This document shows positions 25,419 to 34,910 of a stretch of DNA of 64,000 nucleotides, one piece after another (position 1 is the stretch's first letter; every line of letters starts with the position of its first letter). The stretch spans positions 1,736,001-1,800,000 of the forward strand of contig AGIQ01000001.1 in assembly GCA_000230935.2 (NCBI GenBank), given 5' to 3'. Below the pieces are notes generated by a model. That model saw nothing but the letters and a program-made list of their open reading frames with translations, ran no database searches and was not told the origin of the DNA. This stretch comes from Mycolicibacterium rhodesiae JS60 (GTDB lineage Bacteria; Actinomycetota; Actinomycetes; Mycobacteriales; Mycobacteriaceae). The translations under genes and the position numbers were made by a program.

Positions 25419-26054
25419 ATGGCGACACCGGAGAAGTCGAAACGCCGTACACGCCGGCCCGATGGCGAGCTGTCGCGCGGCAAGATCCTCGATGCCGCCA
25501 CGGAAATCGCAGCTGAGCGTGGTTATGAAGGGACCAGTATCGGCGCGGTGAGCGCCAAATGCGGGCTGCCGGCCAGCTCGATCTACTGGCATTTCAAGGA
25601 CAAGGACGACCTCATCGCCGCAGTGATCGAGCGCAGCTTCGAGAACTGGCTCAAGGTGTGGCAGCTCCCCGCCGACGGCATGGCGCGAGACCGCCTACTG
25701 GAAGTCGCGGTGCTCACGGCCAAGGCGCTGCTGAACTCACCGGACTTCCTTCGGCTCGGTCTCATGCTGGCGCTGGAGCGCAGGCCCGAAGAACCGCGGG
25801 CGCGCGCGATGTTCGTTCAGGTGCGCCAGCAGGCCTTCGACGCCGTGTCGACGAGCATCCGGGAAATGGGACTCGGGCTCACCGCTACCCAAGTCGGTCA
25901 ACTTGCAACGTATGCGATTGCCGGTGCCGATGGTCTGTTCATCGCCAAGGAAATCGGCGGGGACGCGGTGGATCTCGTGGCCTTGTTCACGGTTCACGCC
26001 CACGCGCTGTACGAGACCGCCATGCGGATGGTCGAGGACAACGAGACCCGATGA
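25419..26054 (+). CDS. TetR-family regulator of the meta-cleavage cluster
   Basis: This 211-residue TetR protein has the helix-turn-helix TSIGAVSAKCGLPASSIYWHF at about residues 40-60 and a helical effector domain. It is divergent from the flavin hydroxylase and is the first gene of the rightward operon; its TGA overlaps the hydratase ATG. Being inside the operon implies autoregulation together with the pathway. The likely inducer is a pathway substrate or intermediate. Confidence 0.9.
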   Translation: MATPEKSKRRTRRPDGELSRGKILDAATEIAAERGYEGTSIGAVSAKCGLPASSIYWHFKDKDDLIAAVIERSFENWLKVWQLPADGMARDRLLEVAVLTAKALLNSPDFLRLGLMLALERRPEEPRARAMFVQVRQQAFDAVSTSIREMGLGLTATQVGQLATYAIAGADGLFIAKEIGGDAVDLVALFTVHAHALYETAMRMVEDNETR

Positions 26055-26839
26055 CTCTTCAGGACTCTGAGGTCGAGGACGCCGCAGCCCTGCTCGCGGC
26101 CGCCGACGAGAACGCCACTCCGGTCACCCAACTGACGCAACGTTTTCCCGGAATGGATGTCGCGGACGCGTACGCGATCCAGAAGGTGAACTTGGCTCGC
26201 CGCCTCGCCGGCGGCCGTGAGGTCGTGGGGCACAAGATCGGCCTGACCTCCGAGCCGATGCAAACCCTGCTCGGCGTCGACGAACCCGACTTCGGCTACC
26301 TCCTCGACGACATGGTGCTCGCCAACCACGCGATGGCGGAATGGGCGCGCTTTTGTGCACCGCGAGTCGAGGCGGAAGTGGCATTTCTGCTGCGCGCTCC
26401 GCTGCGCGGTCCGAACGTGACCGTCGATGATGTGCGCACCGCGACCGAGGCGGTCGCGGTGGCGCTGGAGATCGTCGACAGCCGAATTCGAGATTGGACG
26501 CTGACCCTGCCCGACACGGTTGCCGACAACGCCAGTTCTTGTGCGGTGGTCATCGGGGACTGGGTGCCCTACTCCGAAGACATCGACTTGGCCGCGAGCC
26601 GCGCGTCGCTGCGGCTCAACGGACGAGAGGTCGACACCGGGCTGGGGTCAGCGGTGCTCGGTGACCCTGCCGTCGCGGTCGCGTGGCTGGCCAACGCGCT
26701 GAGCGGTTTCGGAACCGACGTTGCGGCAGGGCAATTCGTGATGTCGGGTTCGTTCACCACCGCAGCATTCGTCCATCCCGGCGATACCGCGTCGGCCGCA
26801 ATCAGCGGTCTTGGCGTCGTGTCGCTGAGCTTCACGTGA
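26051..26839 (+). CDS. 2-hydroxypenta-2,4-dienoate hydratase (MhpD/HsaE type)
   Basis: This 262-residue FAH-fold hydratase adds water to the dienoate released by the C-C hydrolase, giving 4-hydroxy-2-oxovalerate. Recognisable segments are [20 protein letters not shown], the metal-site region [10 protein letters not shown] and EIVDSRI. It overlaps the TetR stop by 4 bp and precedes the acetaldehyde dehydrogenase by 8 bp. Confidence 0.91.
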   Translation: MTLQDSEVEDAAALLAAADENATPVTQLTQRFPGMDVADAYAIQKVNLARRLAGGREVVGHKIGLTSEPMQTLLGVDEPDFGYLLDDMVLANHAMAEWARFCAPRVEAEVAFLLRAPLRGPNVTVDDVRTATEAVAVALEIVDSRIRDWTLTLPDTVADNASSCAVVIGDWVPYSEDIDLAASRASLRLNGREVDTGLGSAVLGDPAVAVAWLANALSGFGTDVAAGQFVMSGSFTTAAFVHPGDTASAAISGLGVVSLSFT

Positions 26840-26847
26840 GGAAAGAC

Positions 26848-27804
26848 ATGCCATCACAACGACAGTGGCCCGTCGCCGTCATCGGTTCCGGCAACATCGG
26901 CACGGATCTGATGATCAAAGTCCTGCGCAGTGATGGCCCACTGACCATGGGGGCGATGGTCGGCATCGACCCGGACTCCGATGGTTTGGCCCGCGCCAGA
27001 CGCATGGGGGTTCCGACGACGGCCCGAGGAGTCGAGGGCCTGCTGGCCATGCCGGAGTTCGCCGACATCAAGCTGGTCTTCGACGCTACGTCCGCCGGTG
27101 CGCACCGGGCGAATTGGGCCGAACTGGAGCACACCGGCGTGCGGGTCCTGGACCTGACACCGGCGGCGGTCGGACCGTACTGCGTGCCGGTGGTCAACCT
27201 CGACGAGCACCTCGATGCGCCCAACCTCAACATGGTCACCTGCGGTGGCCAGGCCACGGTTCCGGTCGTTGCCGCGGTCGCCGCGGTCGGACTGGTCTCC
27301 TACGCCGAGATCGTCTCGTCGATATCGTCGAAGTCGGCCGGCCCGGGAACGCGAGCCAATATCGACGAATTCACCGAAACCACTGCGGCGGCACTGCAGG
27401 TGGTCGGTGGCGCCCAACGCGGCCGGGCCGTGATGATCCTGAATCCAGCTGATCCGCCGATCATGATGCGCAACACCGTGTATTGCCTGGTCGACGGCGA
27501 CGCCGAGCATAGCGCGATTGAGCAGTCCATCGAGGCAATGGTCGAGCGGGTCAAGGCGTATGTTCCCGGCTACCGACTCAAGCAGCGCGTGCAGTTCCAG
27601 ACATTCACCGCCGAGAACCCGCTGTTCATCCCGGAAACGGGCAAGTTCACCGGCACCCGGGTCACCGCGTTACTCGAAGTCACCGGTGCGGCACACTACT
27701 TGCCTGCCTACGCCGGCAATCTCGACATCATGACCTCGGCCGCTACGGCGCTTGCCACGCGAATTGCGTTGCACGCCAACCGAACCACCGGAGTAGCGAC
27801 ATGA
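26848..27804 (+). CDS. Acylating acetaldehyde dehydrogenase (MhpF/HsaG type)
   Basis: This 318-residue enzyme oxidises acetaldehyde to acetyl-CoA with NAD and CoA. It shows the Rossmann motif GSGNIGTDL near the N-terminus and the catalytic cysteine in [10 protein letters not shown]. The start is ATG after a GAGGAAAG ribosome site; the frame is open upstream only across the hydratase. The 3' end overlaps the aldolase by 4 bp, which fits the aldolase-dehydrogenase channelling complex known for this pair. Confidence 0.93.
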   Translation: MPSQRQWPVAVIGSGNIGTDLMIKVLRSDGPLTMGAMVGIDPDSDGLARARRMGVPTTARGVEGLLAMPEFADIKLVFDATSAGAHRANWAELEHTGVRVLDLTPAAVGPYCVPVVNLDEHLDAPNLNMVTCGGQATVPVVAAVAAVGLVSYAEIVSSISSKSAGPGTRANIDEFTETTAAALQVVGGAQRGRAVMILNPADPPIMMRNTVYCLVDGDAEHSAIEQSIEAMVERVKAYVPGYRLKQRVQFQTFTAENPLFIPETGKFTGTRVTALLEVTGAAHYLPAYAGNLDIMTSAATALATRIALHANRTTGVAT

Positions 27805-28814
27805 CTCACCATCTGTACATCAGCGACGTGACATTGCGCGACGGGATGCACGCCGTCCGACATCAGTACAGCACCGAACAGGTGGTCGCGATCGCCGCGG
27901 CACTCGACCAAGCCGGTGTCGATTCCATCGAGGTGGCCCATGGCGACGGCCTGGCCGGATCTACATGCAATTATGGCTTCGGTGCGCACACCGACCTGGA
28001 ATGGATCGAGGCCGTCGCATCGGTGGTCACCTCGGCGCGGGTGGCGACGCTGCTGCTGCCCGGGATCGGCACCGTGCGCAACCTGAGAGACGCCCACCGC
28101 GCCGGTGCGGCGGTGGTCCGGGTGGCCACCCACTGCACAGAGGCCGATATCGCTGCCGAGCACATCGCCGCGGCCCGGCAGCTGGGCATGGATACCGTCG
28201 GGTTCCTGATGATGAGCCATCTCGCGACACCCGCCGTTCTGGCCAGGCAGGCCAAACTGATGGAGGACTACGGCGCCACGTGTGTGTACGTGGTCGACTC
28301 CGGGGGTGCGATGGTGATGCGTGATATCGCCGACCGGGTCGACGCGTTGCGCCAGACACTATGCGCCAGTACTGAAATCGGTATACATGCCCACCACAAT
28401 CTGTCCCTCGGGGTGGCCAACTCCATCGTCGCGGTGGAGCGCGGCGCCCACCGTGTCGACGCCTCACTGGCCGGCATGGGCGCCGGAGCGGGCAACGCTC
28501 CGCTGGAGGCGTTCATCGCCGCGGCGACCAAGATGGGCTGGCGTCACGGGTGCGACCTGCATGGGCTCGAAGACGCCGCCGATGATGTGGTGCGTCCCCT
28601 GCAGGACCGCCCGGTGCGTGTCGACCGGGAAACCCTGACTCTGGGCTATGCCGGTGTGTACTCCAGTTTCCTGCGGCACGCGGAGGCCGCCGCTGAGCGC
28701 TACCACGTGGATGCCCGGACGCTCCTGGAAGAGGCCGGCCGGCGCGGGATGGTCGGCGGTCAGGAAGACATGCTCGTCGACATCGCCCTCGATCTGAGCG
28801 GTGGTGCATCGTGA
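27801..28814 (+). CDS. 4-hydroxy-2-oxovalerate aldolase (MhpE/HsaF type)
   Basis: This 337-residue HMGL-like class II aldolase splits 4-hydroxy-2-oxovalerate into pyruvate and acetaldehyde. The active-site strand [10 protein letters not shown] and the metal-binding HAHHN are present, as is the C-terminal interface region. The length equals that of characterised members. It completes the lower pathway, so the cluster funnels an aromatic ring into pyruvate and acetyl-CoA. Confidence 0.93.
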   Translation: MTHHLYISDVTLRDGMHAVRHQYSTEQVVAIAAALDQAGVDSIEVAHGDGLAGSTCNYGFGAHTDLEWIEAVASVVTSARVATLLLPGIGTVRNLRDAHRAGAAVVRVATHCTEADIAAEHIAAARQLGMDTVGFLMMSHLATPAVLARQAKLMEDYGATCVYVVDSGGAMVMRDIADRVDALRQTLCASTEIGIHAHHNLSLGVANSIVAVERGAHRVDASLAGMGAGAGNAPLEAFIAAATKMGWRHGCDLHGLEDAADDVVRPLQDRPVRVDRETLTLGYAGVYSSFLRHAEAAAERYHVDARTLLEEAGRRGMVGGQEDMLVDIALDLSGGAS

Positions 28815-28891
28815 GCCGGCGTCTTCGGGGTCGATGAAGAAGCGGACTGCGGTCAGCCGCGCGCCGCCATCCGGTCGAAGGGACAGCGGAC

Positions 28892-29313
28892 ATGACAACA
28901 ATTGAAATGCCAAATCTGGTCCAGCACATCTGAAAACAGTGCTTGCCTGGGGAGCGTTGACGCTGCTCGTCGGGGTTCTGATCTTGCGGTGGCCCGGGAA
29001 GTCGATTCTGGTGGCGTCGATCTTGTTCGGCGCCTACGTGATCGCGTCGGGCATCCCCCAGGCCATCTTTGCCTTCTTGCTGGATACGTCCGGTGGCGAA
29101 CGGGTGTTGCTGTTCATCAGCGGCGCACTGTCAGTGGTCCTTGGGGCGTTAGCATTTCGTCATTACCAGGCTGGCTGGCCAATTGTGTTGCTCGCCATTT
29201 GGATTAGCGTCGGTTCATCTTTCAGGGGATGGCCGAGTCAGGGCTGGCCATCAGCTTTGACGGTGTGCTGAGTGTCCTGGCCGGCATGACGGTGATCGTG
29301 TGGCCCGTCGGCT
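28892..29313 (+). pseudogene. hdeD-like (DUF308) membrane protein, broken by two frameshifts and 3' loss
   Basis: The sequence reads as an HdeD-type protein only if frames are joined. ATG at 28892 gives MTTIEMPNLVQHI and then a premature TGA at 28931. Supplying one G there (TGG) continues into KTVLAWGALTLLVGVL and two or three further membrane segments. A second single-base loss near 29213 shifts the frame again into FIFQGMAESGLAISFDG. The conserved C-terminal segments after WPVGS are absent, and the TetR gene begins 20 bp later. Three independent lesions make a dead gene far more likely than a sequencing artefact. Confidence 0.7.
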
Positions 29314-29332
29314 CAACGGCTGAGTCAGCGTC

Positions 29333-29995
29333 TCAGGCGGCCGAGTCGGATCCGATCAGCTCGTCGAGGTCCGGGAGGGGCAGTCGGCAGATCTCGTCGG
29401 CCTCGTCGGGGGGCAGGCCGAGCATGACCAGGACGGCGCGGGTGGTCTGATCGGCGGCTTCCGGACCGTCACGGTCGGGCTGATTCTGCAAGAGCTGGCC
29501 GAGGCCCATCAAGGCCCCGGCTGCCATCGAAAGCGCCAGATCGGGATCGGTGATGGTGAACCGTCCGGCCTGGGCGGCGAAGGTGATGTCGCGCATGGCT
29601 CGCGGGCCGAGGCCGCGATCGGCGAACATGAGGGTCAGTCCGGTGTTGAGCAGTACCCGAGACGTTTCGGGGCGCTGCCGGAACAGCCGTCCCACCAATC
29701 GGAAGCTGCGGGCGAACGTCACCGCAGGGTCTTCTCGATCGACCGCGAGCTTGTCCAGCAGGGCGCCGAGTTGGTCCAGGATGTCGTTGACCGCCGCCTC
29801 GAACAGCTGTTCCTTGCTGTCGAAGTGGTTGTAGAACGACCCCATGCCGACATCGGCGGCCTGGGTGATCTCGAGTACGGGCGCATTGAGCTTTCCCGCA
29901 GCAATAAAGCTCTGAGCTGCGCGAACAAGAGCTCCGCGGGTGCGCATCTTGCGCCGCTCCAAGCGATTCGCCGTGGTCGCCTCGGCCTCTGCCAT
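29333..29995 (-). CDS. TetR-family regulator of the second aromatic cluster
   Basis: This 220-residue TetR regulator has the DNA-binding segment EITQAADVGMGSFYNHF and a long helical effector domain. The start chosen is the ATG giving MAEAEATTANRLERR; an upstream in-frame start 12 codons earlier would cut into the promoter. It is divergent from the extradiol dioxygenase operon, with 105 bp and a pair of direct repeats between them. Confidence 0.88.
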   Translation of the reverse strand: MAEAEATTANRLERRKMRTRGALVRAAQSFIAAGKLNAPVLEITQAADVGMGSFYNHFDSKEQLFEAAVNDILDQLGALLDKLAVDREDPAVTFARSFRLVGRLFRQRPETSRVLLNTGLTLMFADRGLGPRAMRDITFAAQAGRFTITDPDLALSMAAGALMGLGQLLQNQPDRDGPEAADQTTRAVLVMLGLPPDEADEICRLPLPDLDELIGSDSAA

Positions 29996-30029
29996 GCGGT
30001 GATGGTAGCAGTCTGCGTCAATTTTGAGC

Positions 30030-30083
30030 ATTTCGTCAGAAAGTCTTGACTGACTGTGTCCTCGTAAGTGATGATTTCGTCAG
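30030..30083. promoter_or_regulatory. Direct repeat ATTTCGTCAG x2 in divergent promoter
   Basis: The 10-bp sequence ATTTCGTCAG occurs at 30030-30039 and 30074-30083, 44 bp apart, in the region between the TetR gene and the dioxygenase. A TGACTGAC stretch lies between them. They may be regulator half-sites or duplicated sites; the second copy lies 18 bp before the dioxygenase start. Confidence 0.4.
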
Positions 30084-30100
30084 TTAAAGAAAGGGGCGTC

Positions 30101-31234
30101 GTGACCCAACATCTCGACACTCACCGGAACCTGCACAGCGAGCAGGGTGCACTCCGCGGCGAACACCCTGGCCGGTCGCAGAATCCGGTGATCAAAGTCC
30201 GCGATCTGGCCTGGCTGGAGTTCGAGAAGCCAGACCTGAGCCGCGCCGAAGCGTTCGCGCGGGCGTTCGGCTTCACCACCGTGCTGCACACCGATGTCGA
30301 GCTACATCTGCGAGGCACCGACGCCGGCTCGCCCTGTGTGATCATCCGACGGGGCGCGCGGTCCCGGTTCGTCGGTCCCGCATTCGCCGCGCAGGATTCG
30401 GCGGACGTCACGCGACTGGCCACCGCGACCGGGGCGGCCGTCATTGATCTGCCGGACGCCATCGGCGGCGTCTCCGTGCGGCTGACCGATCCCTCCGGCA
30501 TTCCGGTGCGCGTCGTCGCCGGCATGCACGAGCTGCCCGAACTGCCGACCCAGCAGCCGCAGACCTTCAATTTCGGCCATACCGTGTTGCGCGCCAATAG
30601 CACTCAGCGGCCGTCCCGGGAGCCGGCGCGGGTGGAGCGGCTCGGCCACGTGGTGTTGCAGAGCACCAGTTATCGGCGGTCACTCGACTGGTATCTCGAC
30701 CACTTCGGCTTGATCGTCAGCGACTTCCTGTACTACCCCGGCCAGCGTGAGCGCGGGCCCACCATGAGCTTCATTCGGTGCGACCGCGGATCGACACCCA
30801 CTGACCATCACACCATGGCGATGGTGCTCGGACCCTCAAACCGCTACGTGCACTCTGCCTTTCAGGTGTGCGATCTCGACGCCATCGCCGCCGGCGGGGA
30901 GTACCTGCTCGACCGCGGCTACCACCGATCGTGGGGAATCGGTCGGCACATCCAGGGCAGCCAGATCTTCGACTACTGGCGTGACCCGGACGGCTTCCTG
31001 GTCGAGCACTTCAGCGACGGCGACATGTTCGACAGCACCCTCGAGCCCGGGTGGGCGCCGATGACGGCATCCGGCCTCGCACAATGGGGGCCGCCGGCCA
31101 CCAACGACTTCCTCGGGATCGCTCCCGGCAAGGAATCCCTTCGTGAACTGCGCTCGATGCTGAGCGCAGTCCGCGACGACAACGAATTCGACCTCACCCG
31201 CCTGCGCGGACTCCTGAAAGTGGCACGCTCATGA
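30101..31234 (+). CDS. Extradiol dioxygenase, vicinal oxygen chelate family (long form)
   Basis: This 377-residue protein has a leader of about 30 residues and two VOC modules. The C-terminal module holds candidate iron ligands His183 (RLGHVVL), His251 (YVHSAFQ) and Glu302 (FLVEHFSD). The start is GTG preceded by GAAAGGGG; an in-frame ATG at 30068 lies inside the promoter repeat and lacks a ribosome site. It overlaps the FAH-family gene by 4 bp. The substrate is probably a catechol different from that of the enzyme at 21877-22881, since the two sequences are only distantly alike. Confidence 0.88.
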   Translation: MTQHLDTHRNLHSEQGALRGEHPGRSQNPVIKVRDLAWLEFEKPDLSRAEAFARAFGFTTVLHTDVELHLRGTDAGSPCVIIRRGARSRFVGPAFAAQDSADVTRLATATGAAVIDLPDAIGGVSVRLTDPSGIPVRVVAGMHELPELPTQQPQTFNFGHTVLRANSTQRPSREPARVERLGHVVLQSTSYRRSLDWYLDHFGLIVSDFLYYPGQRERGPTMSFIRCDRGSTPTDHHTMAMVLGPSNRYVHSAFQVCDLDAIAAGGEYLLDRGYHRSWGIGRHIQGSQIFDYWRDPDGFLVEHFSDGDMFDSTLEPGWAPMTASGLAQWGPPATNDFLGIAPGKESLRELRSMLSAVRDDNEFDLTRLRGLLKVARS

Positions 31235-32169
31235 CGATTTCCCTCTATCGCACCTCCGAGGCCTGGTGGGCAGGTACCACCGAGACCGTGGCCCGAGTCG
31301 ACACGACGGCGACGACGACAGCACACCTGCTGGCTGACCGGGCCGCAATCGACGCCGCAGCCACGAGCACCGACACCGTCGCGGTGACGACGCTGGATCT
31401 GGTCTCACCGGTGACCGCGCCGTGCCGCGTCGTCGCACAGATGACCAACTTCGCCTCGCACGTCCTCGACACCGGTGGCAACCCGAAATCGGTGCCGCTG
31501 ACCTTCTTTCGGAAGTCGTCGGGGTCAATTACCGGCCCCACCGATGACATCGTCAAACCCGCCCACGTCCGGCTGCTCGACTACGAGGTCGAGATCGGTT
31601 TGGTCGTTGGGCGCGACATTCCGGTGGGCACCACCATCACCTCCGACAACCTCGCCGACTACATCTGCGGAATCGTGGTGACCAACGACGTGTCGGCGCG
31701 TGACGTGCAGCTGACCAAAACCCAATTCTACGAAGCCAAGTCGTACCCGGGCTTCACCCCGGTTGGGCCGGCCCTGGTGCTGGTGGACGCCGAGGAGCTC
31801 GGCCGTTTCGACGAATTGCGTCTGCAGTTGCGCGTCAACGGTGAACTGCGGCAGAACAGCACCGTCGGCACCGACATGATCTATCGGCCGGTCGCCGCGC
31901 TGCAGGCGCTCACCCGCTTCCAGGCCCTGGCCGTGGGTGACCTGGTGCTGACCGGCACACCCGTCGGGACGGCGCTGTCCGCGCCGCCGAAGCCGGTGCA
32001 GAAGGTCGTCGGGCTGCTCCCGGACGACCTGAAGTGGAAGCTCTTCTTCACCGGACAGGCCAAGAATCCCAAGTATCTCCACCACGGTGACGTCGTCGAA
32101 GCGACCGTCGGCACCGACGACGGCAAGATCGACCTCGGGACCCAGCGCAACCAAGTCAGGTTCACATGA
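31231..32169 (+). CDS. Fumarylacetoacetate hydrolase (FAH) family enzyme
   Basis: This 312-residue FAH-fold enzyme has the metal-ligand segment LDYEVEIGLVVGRD, the NDVSARDVQ motif and a C-terminal GDLVLTGTPVG. Members hydrolyse or decarboxylate ring-cleavage products. Its 4-bp overlaps with the dioxygenase and the flavin hydroxylase indicate strict co-translation. In this cluster it would process the product of the dioxygenase. Confidence 0.89.
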   Translation: MTISLYRTSEAWWAGTTETVARVDTTATTTAHLLADRAAIDAAATSTDTVAVTTLDLVSPVTAPCRVVAQMTNFASHVLDTGGNPKSVPLTFFRKSSGSITGPTDDIVKPAHVRLLDYEVEIGLVVGRDIPVGTTITSDNLADYICGIVVTNDVSARDVQLTKTQFYEAKSYPGFTPVGPALVLVDAEELGRFDELRLQLRVNGELRQNSTVGTDMIYRPVAALQALTRFQALAVGDLVLTGTPVGTALSAPPKPVQKVVGLLPDDLKWKLFFTGQAKNPKYLHHGDVVEATVGTDDGKIDLGTQRNQVRFT

Positions 32170-33706
32170 CCGGCGCACCGGACTTTGTGCCGGTGGTGAT
32201 CGTCGGCGCAGGGCCCACCGGCGTCACGGCGGCCACCAAGCTTGCCCAGTACGGCGTCGACTGCCTGATCCTGGACCGCTGGTCCGACGTCTACCCGCAG
32301 CCGCGTGCGGTTCACCTCGACGACGAAATATTCCGGCTGCTGGCCGGATTGGGAATCGCCGAGGAGTTCGCGGCGATGTCCCGCCCGGCTCGGGGGTTGC
32401 AGCTGCGAGACCGCGGCATGCGGGTGATGGCGGAGTTCCACCGCGAATGTGCGCAGAGCTCCAATGGCTACCCACAGGCGAACATGTTCGACCAGCCGGA
32501 GTTCGAAGCGCTACTGCGGACCAATCTGAAGAAGTACCCCCACGCCGTTCTGCGCGGCAACGCCGAAGTGACGGAAGCGGTGCAGATCGGCGCAGAGCGT
32601 GCCCGCGTCACCTTCACCGATCGGTTGAGCGGTGAGCACCATACGGTGGAAACCCGCTACCTGCTGGGCTGCGACGGAGCGAATAGTCTGGTGCGCAGCA
32701 CAATCGGCGCTTGTAGGAAGACCTGGGGTTCCAGCAACGATGGCTGGTGGCCGACGTGGTGACCGACGCCGATCTCGGCCAGTGGGACGGCGTGCACCAG
32801 GTGTGCGACCCGCACCGCGCGGCCACCTATATGCGGATCGGGACGGACCGCTACCGGTGGGAGTTCCGGCTGCTGGACGACGAAACCGCCGATGACTATG
32901 GCACCCTTTCCGCGCTGTATCCGCTGATTCGGCCGTGGGTGCAGCACGTCGCTGCCGATGCGCTGGAACTGGTCCGGGTCGCGGAATACACCTTCCGTGC
33001 TCAGGTCGCCACCCAATGGCGCCGCGACAACCTGTTCATCCTCGGCGACGCCGCGCACCTGACCCCGCCGTTCATCGGTCAAGGACTGTGCGCCGGACTT
33101 CGGGATGCGATGAACCTTGCCTGGAAACTGGCCGGTGTGGTCAACGGCTGGCTCCCCGAGTCGGTGCTCGACAGCTACGAGGTGGAACGGAAGCCGCACG
33201 CCCGCTACATGATTCGCTTCGCACTGGGGGTCGGCGCGGCGATGACCGCCGGCGGCAGTGCCGGTGATCTGTTGCGCCGGGTGGTGGTGCCTCGGCTCCA
33301 TCTGATCCCCGGAGTCCGGGAGAAGATCGTCGACAGCACCACGCCGGCGCTGAGCAGCAGCGCATTCGTGGTGCGGTCGCCTGGCCGACGGCAACTGGCC
33401 GGACACCTATGCCCCAATCCGATTCTGCTGGACGGTAAACGGTTCGACGAGATCGCCGGACGCCGGTTCGTGGTGGTGACCGCTGTGCCGCTGAATCCGT
33501 CCCAGCGCGAGGAACTGCATCGACGCGGCGCGGTTGCCCTGCTGGCCCATCCTGGCACCGAGCTGGAGTTGTGGCTGCGGACCGGACGGGCCAGGACCGC
33601 AGTGGTGCGACCGGACCGTACAGTCCTGACCGCGGGCCGCAGCATGGCTGATGTGATCGATGCGGTGCCGGTCTTCGCGCCGCGCGGCGACGGCGCTGAT
33701 GAGTAA
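32166..33706 (+). pseudogene. FAD aromatic hydroxylase interrupted by one frameshift
   Basis: Two frames together give a full MhpA-like hydroxylase of about 513 residues. The first (32166-32762) holds the FAD motif VGAGPTGVTAA and the DG motif GCDGANSLVR. The second, in another frame, resumes with EDLGFQQRWLVADVVTDADL and includes FILGDAAHLTPPFIGQG. Loss of one T between 32715 and 32716 (reading TAGGAA instead of TATGGAA) explains the break precisely. No other lesion is visible and both halves are well conserved, so this is a very recent mutation or a sequencing error. If real, the pathway lacks its hydroxylase. Confidence 0.8.
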
Positions 33707-34886
33707 GCCGGTCGGAGTGCCGGCCTACGAGCCGGATCTGTACTCGACGCGCGCCATCCTCGATCCCTACCCGCATTACGCGGAACTGCGTCAACTCGGT
33801 CCGATGGTCTGGTTGCCCAAACAAAGGGTGTTCGCCGTTGCGCGTTATGTGCAGTGCAAGGCGGTGTTACGTGACGACGCGACGTTCATTTCGGGCCAAG
33901 GGGTAGGGCTGGCCGCCGTGTTCAACCGGATGTCGAGTGGCACGACGTTGAACAGCGACGGTGGCGAGCATGACCGGCGCCGCAAGCTCCTGGCGCATCG
34001 GATGCTGCCACGGGCGCTGCGCGAACTCGACGATGTTGTTGCGACTCAGGCCAAGCAACTCGTTGCCGACGCGGTGGACCGGAGCTGTCTCGACGGTGTT
34101 GCCGACCTGGCGACCGCACTACCGGTTTCGATCGTGCCGGACCTGGTGGGCTGGCCGAAGGACCGTCGGCAGCACCTACTTCGCTGGGGCGGAGCCACCT
34201 TCGACGTTCTGGGCCCGCTGAATCGTACTGCCGTCCGATCGGTGCCCGCCAGTCTGCAGATGTTGCGTTTCGCCCGGAAGGTGGTGCGCCAGGGGGCCGT
34301 GCTCCCGGGCAGCATGGGTGACGACATCCTCGCGGCCGCCGATGCCGGAGCCGTGAGCGCTGCAGAGGCCGCGGCCCTGATGGTGGACTATCTCGTTCCC
34401 TCACTGGATACCACGATCAGTGGAATCGCCAGTGCGCTGGCATTATTCGCGCGGCACCCCGAACAATGGGACCTCCTGCGCGCCGATCCGACACTGCTGC
34501 CCGGTGCTGTCAACGAAGTGCTCAGGTATGAATCGCCGTTGCGTGCGTTCAGCCGCAAGGTGCGCTGCGACACCGCTGTCTGCGATGTTGAGCTGCCCGC
34601 GGGGTCTCGGGTGCTCGTGTTGTACGCCTCGGCCAACCGGGACGAGCGCGAATGGGACGAGCCCGATGTGTTCGACATCCGCCGCAATGCCAATCGACAT
34701 CTGGGGTTCGGGCACGGGGCACACGCGTGCGCGGGGCAGGCGCTCGCCCGACTGGAGATGCAGGCCATGCTCGCGGCGCTGATGGAGAACGTCGCCCGCA
34801 TCGAGTTGCTCGGCGAACCGACCTGGGCGGTGAACAACATCATCCGCTGCTATCGGCGACTGCCACTGAGGCTGGTCGCGGGATAG
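33699..34886 (+). CDS. Cytochrome P450 of the second aromatic cluster
   Basis: This 395-residue P450 has ExxR at E273-R276 and the heme loop FGHGAHACAG with Cys344. The I-helix reads PSLDTT, lacking the usual AG before the acid-alcohol pair, which may reflect an unusual distal pocket. Segments such as ILDPYPHYAELRQLGPMVWLP recall CYP199-type enzymes that demethylate aromatic acids; this is a tentative comparison. The ATG overlaps the hydroxylase gene by 8 bp. No ferredoxin is adjacent. It may generate the phenol that enters the ring-cleavage steps. Confidence 0.9.
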   Translation: MSKPVGVPAYEPDLYSTRAILDPYPHYAELRQLGPMVWLPKQRVFAVARYVQCKAVLRDDATFISGQGVGLAAVFNRMSSGTTLNSDGGEHDRRRKLLAHRMLPRALRELDDVVATQAKQLVADAVDRSCLDGVADLATALPVSIVPDLVGWPKDRRQHLLRWGGATFDVLGPLNRTAVRSVPASLQMLRFARKVVRQGAVLPGSMGDDILAAADAGAVSAAEAAALMVDYLVPSLDTTISGIASALALFARHPEQWDLLRADPTLLPGAVNEVLRYESPLRAFSRKVRCDTAVCDVELPAGSRVLVLYASANRDEREWDEPDVFDIRRNANRHLGFGHGAHACAGQALARLEMQAMLAALMENVARIELLGEPTWAVNNIIRCYRRLPLRLVAG

Positions 34887-34910
34887 CCAGGCGCCCCGTA
34901 TCGTGATCCG

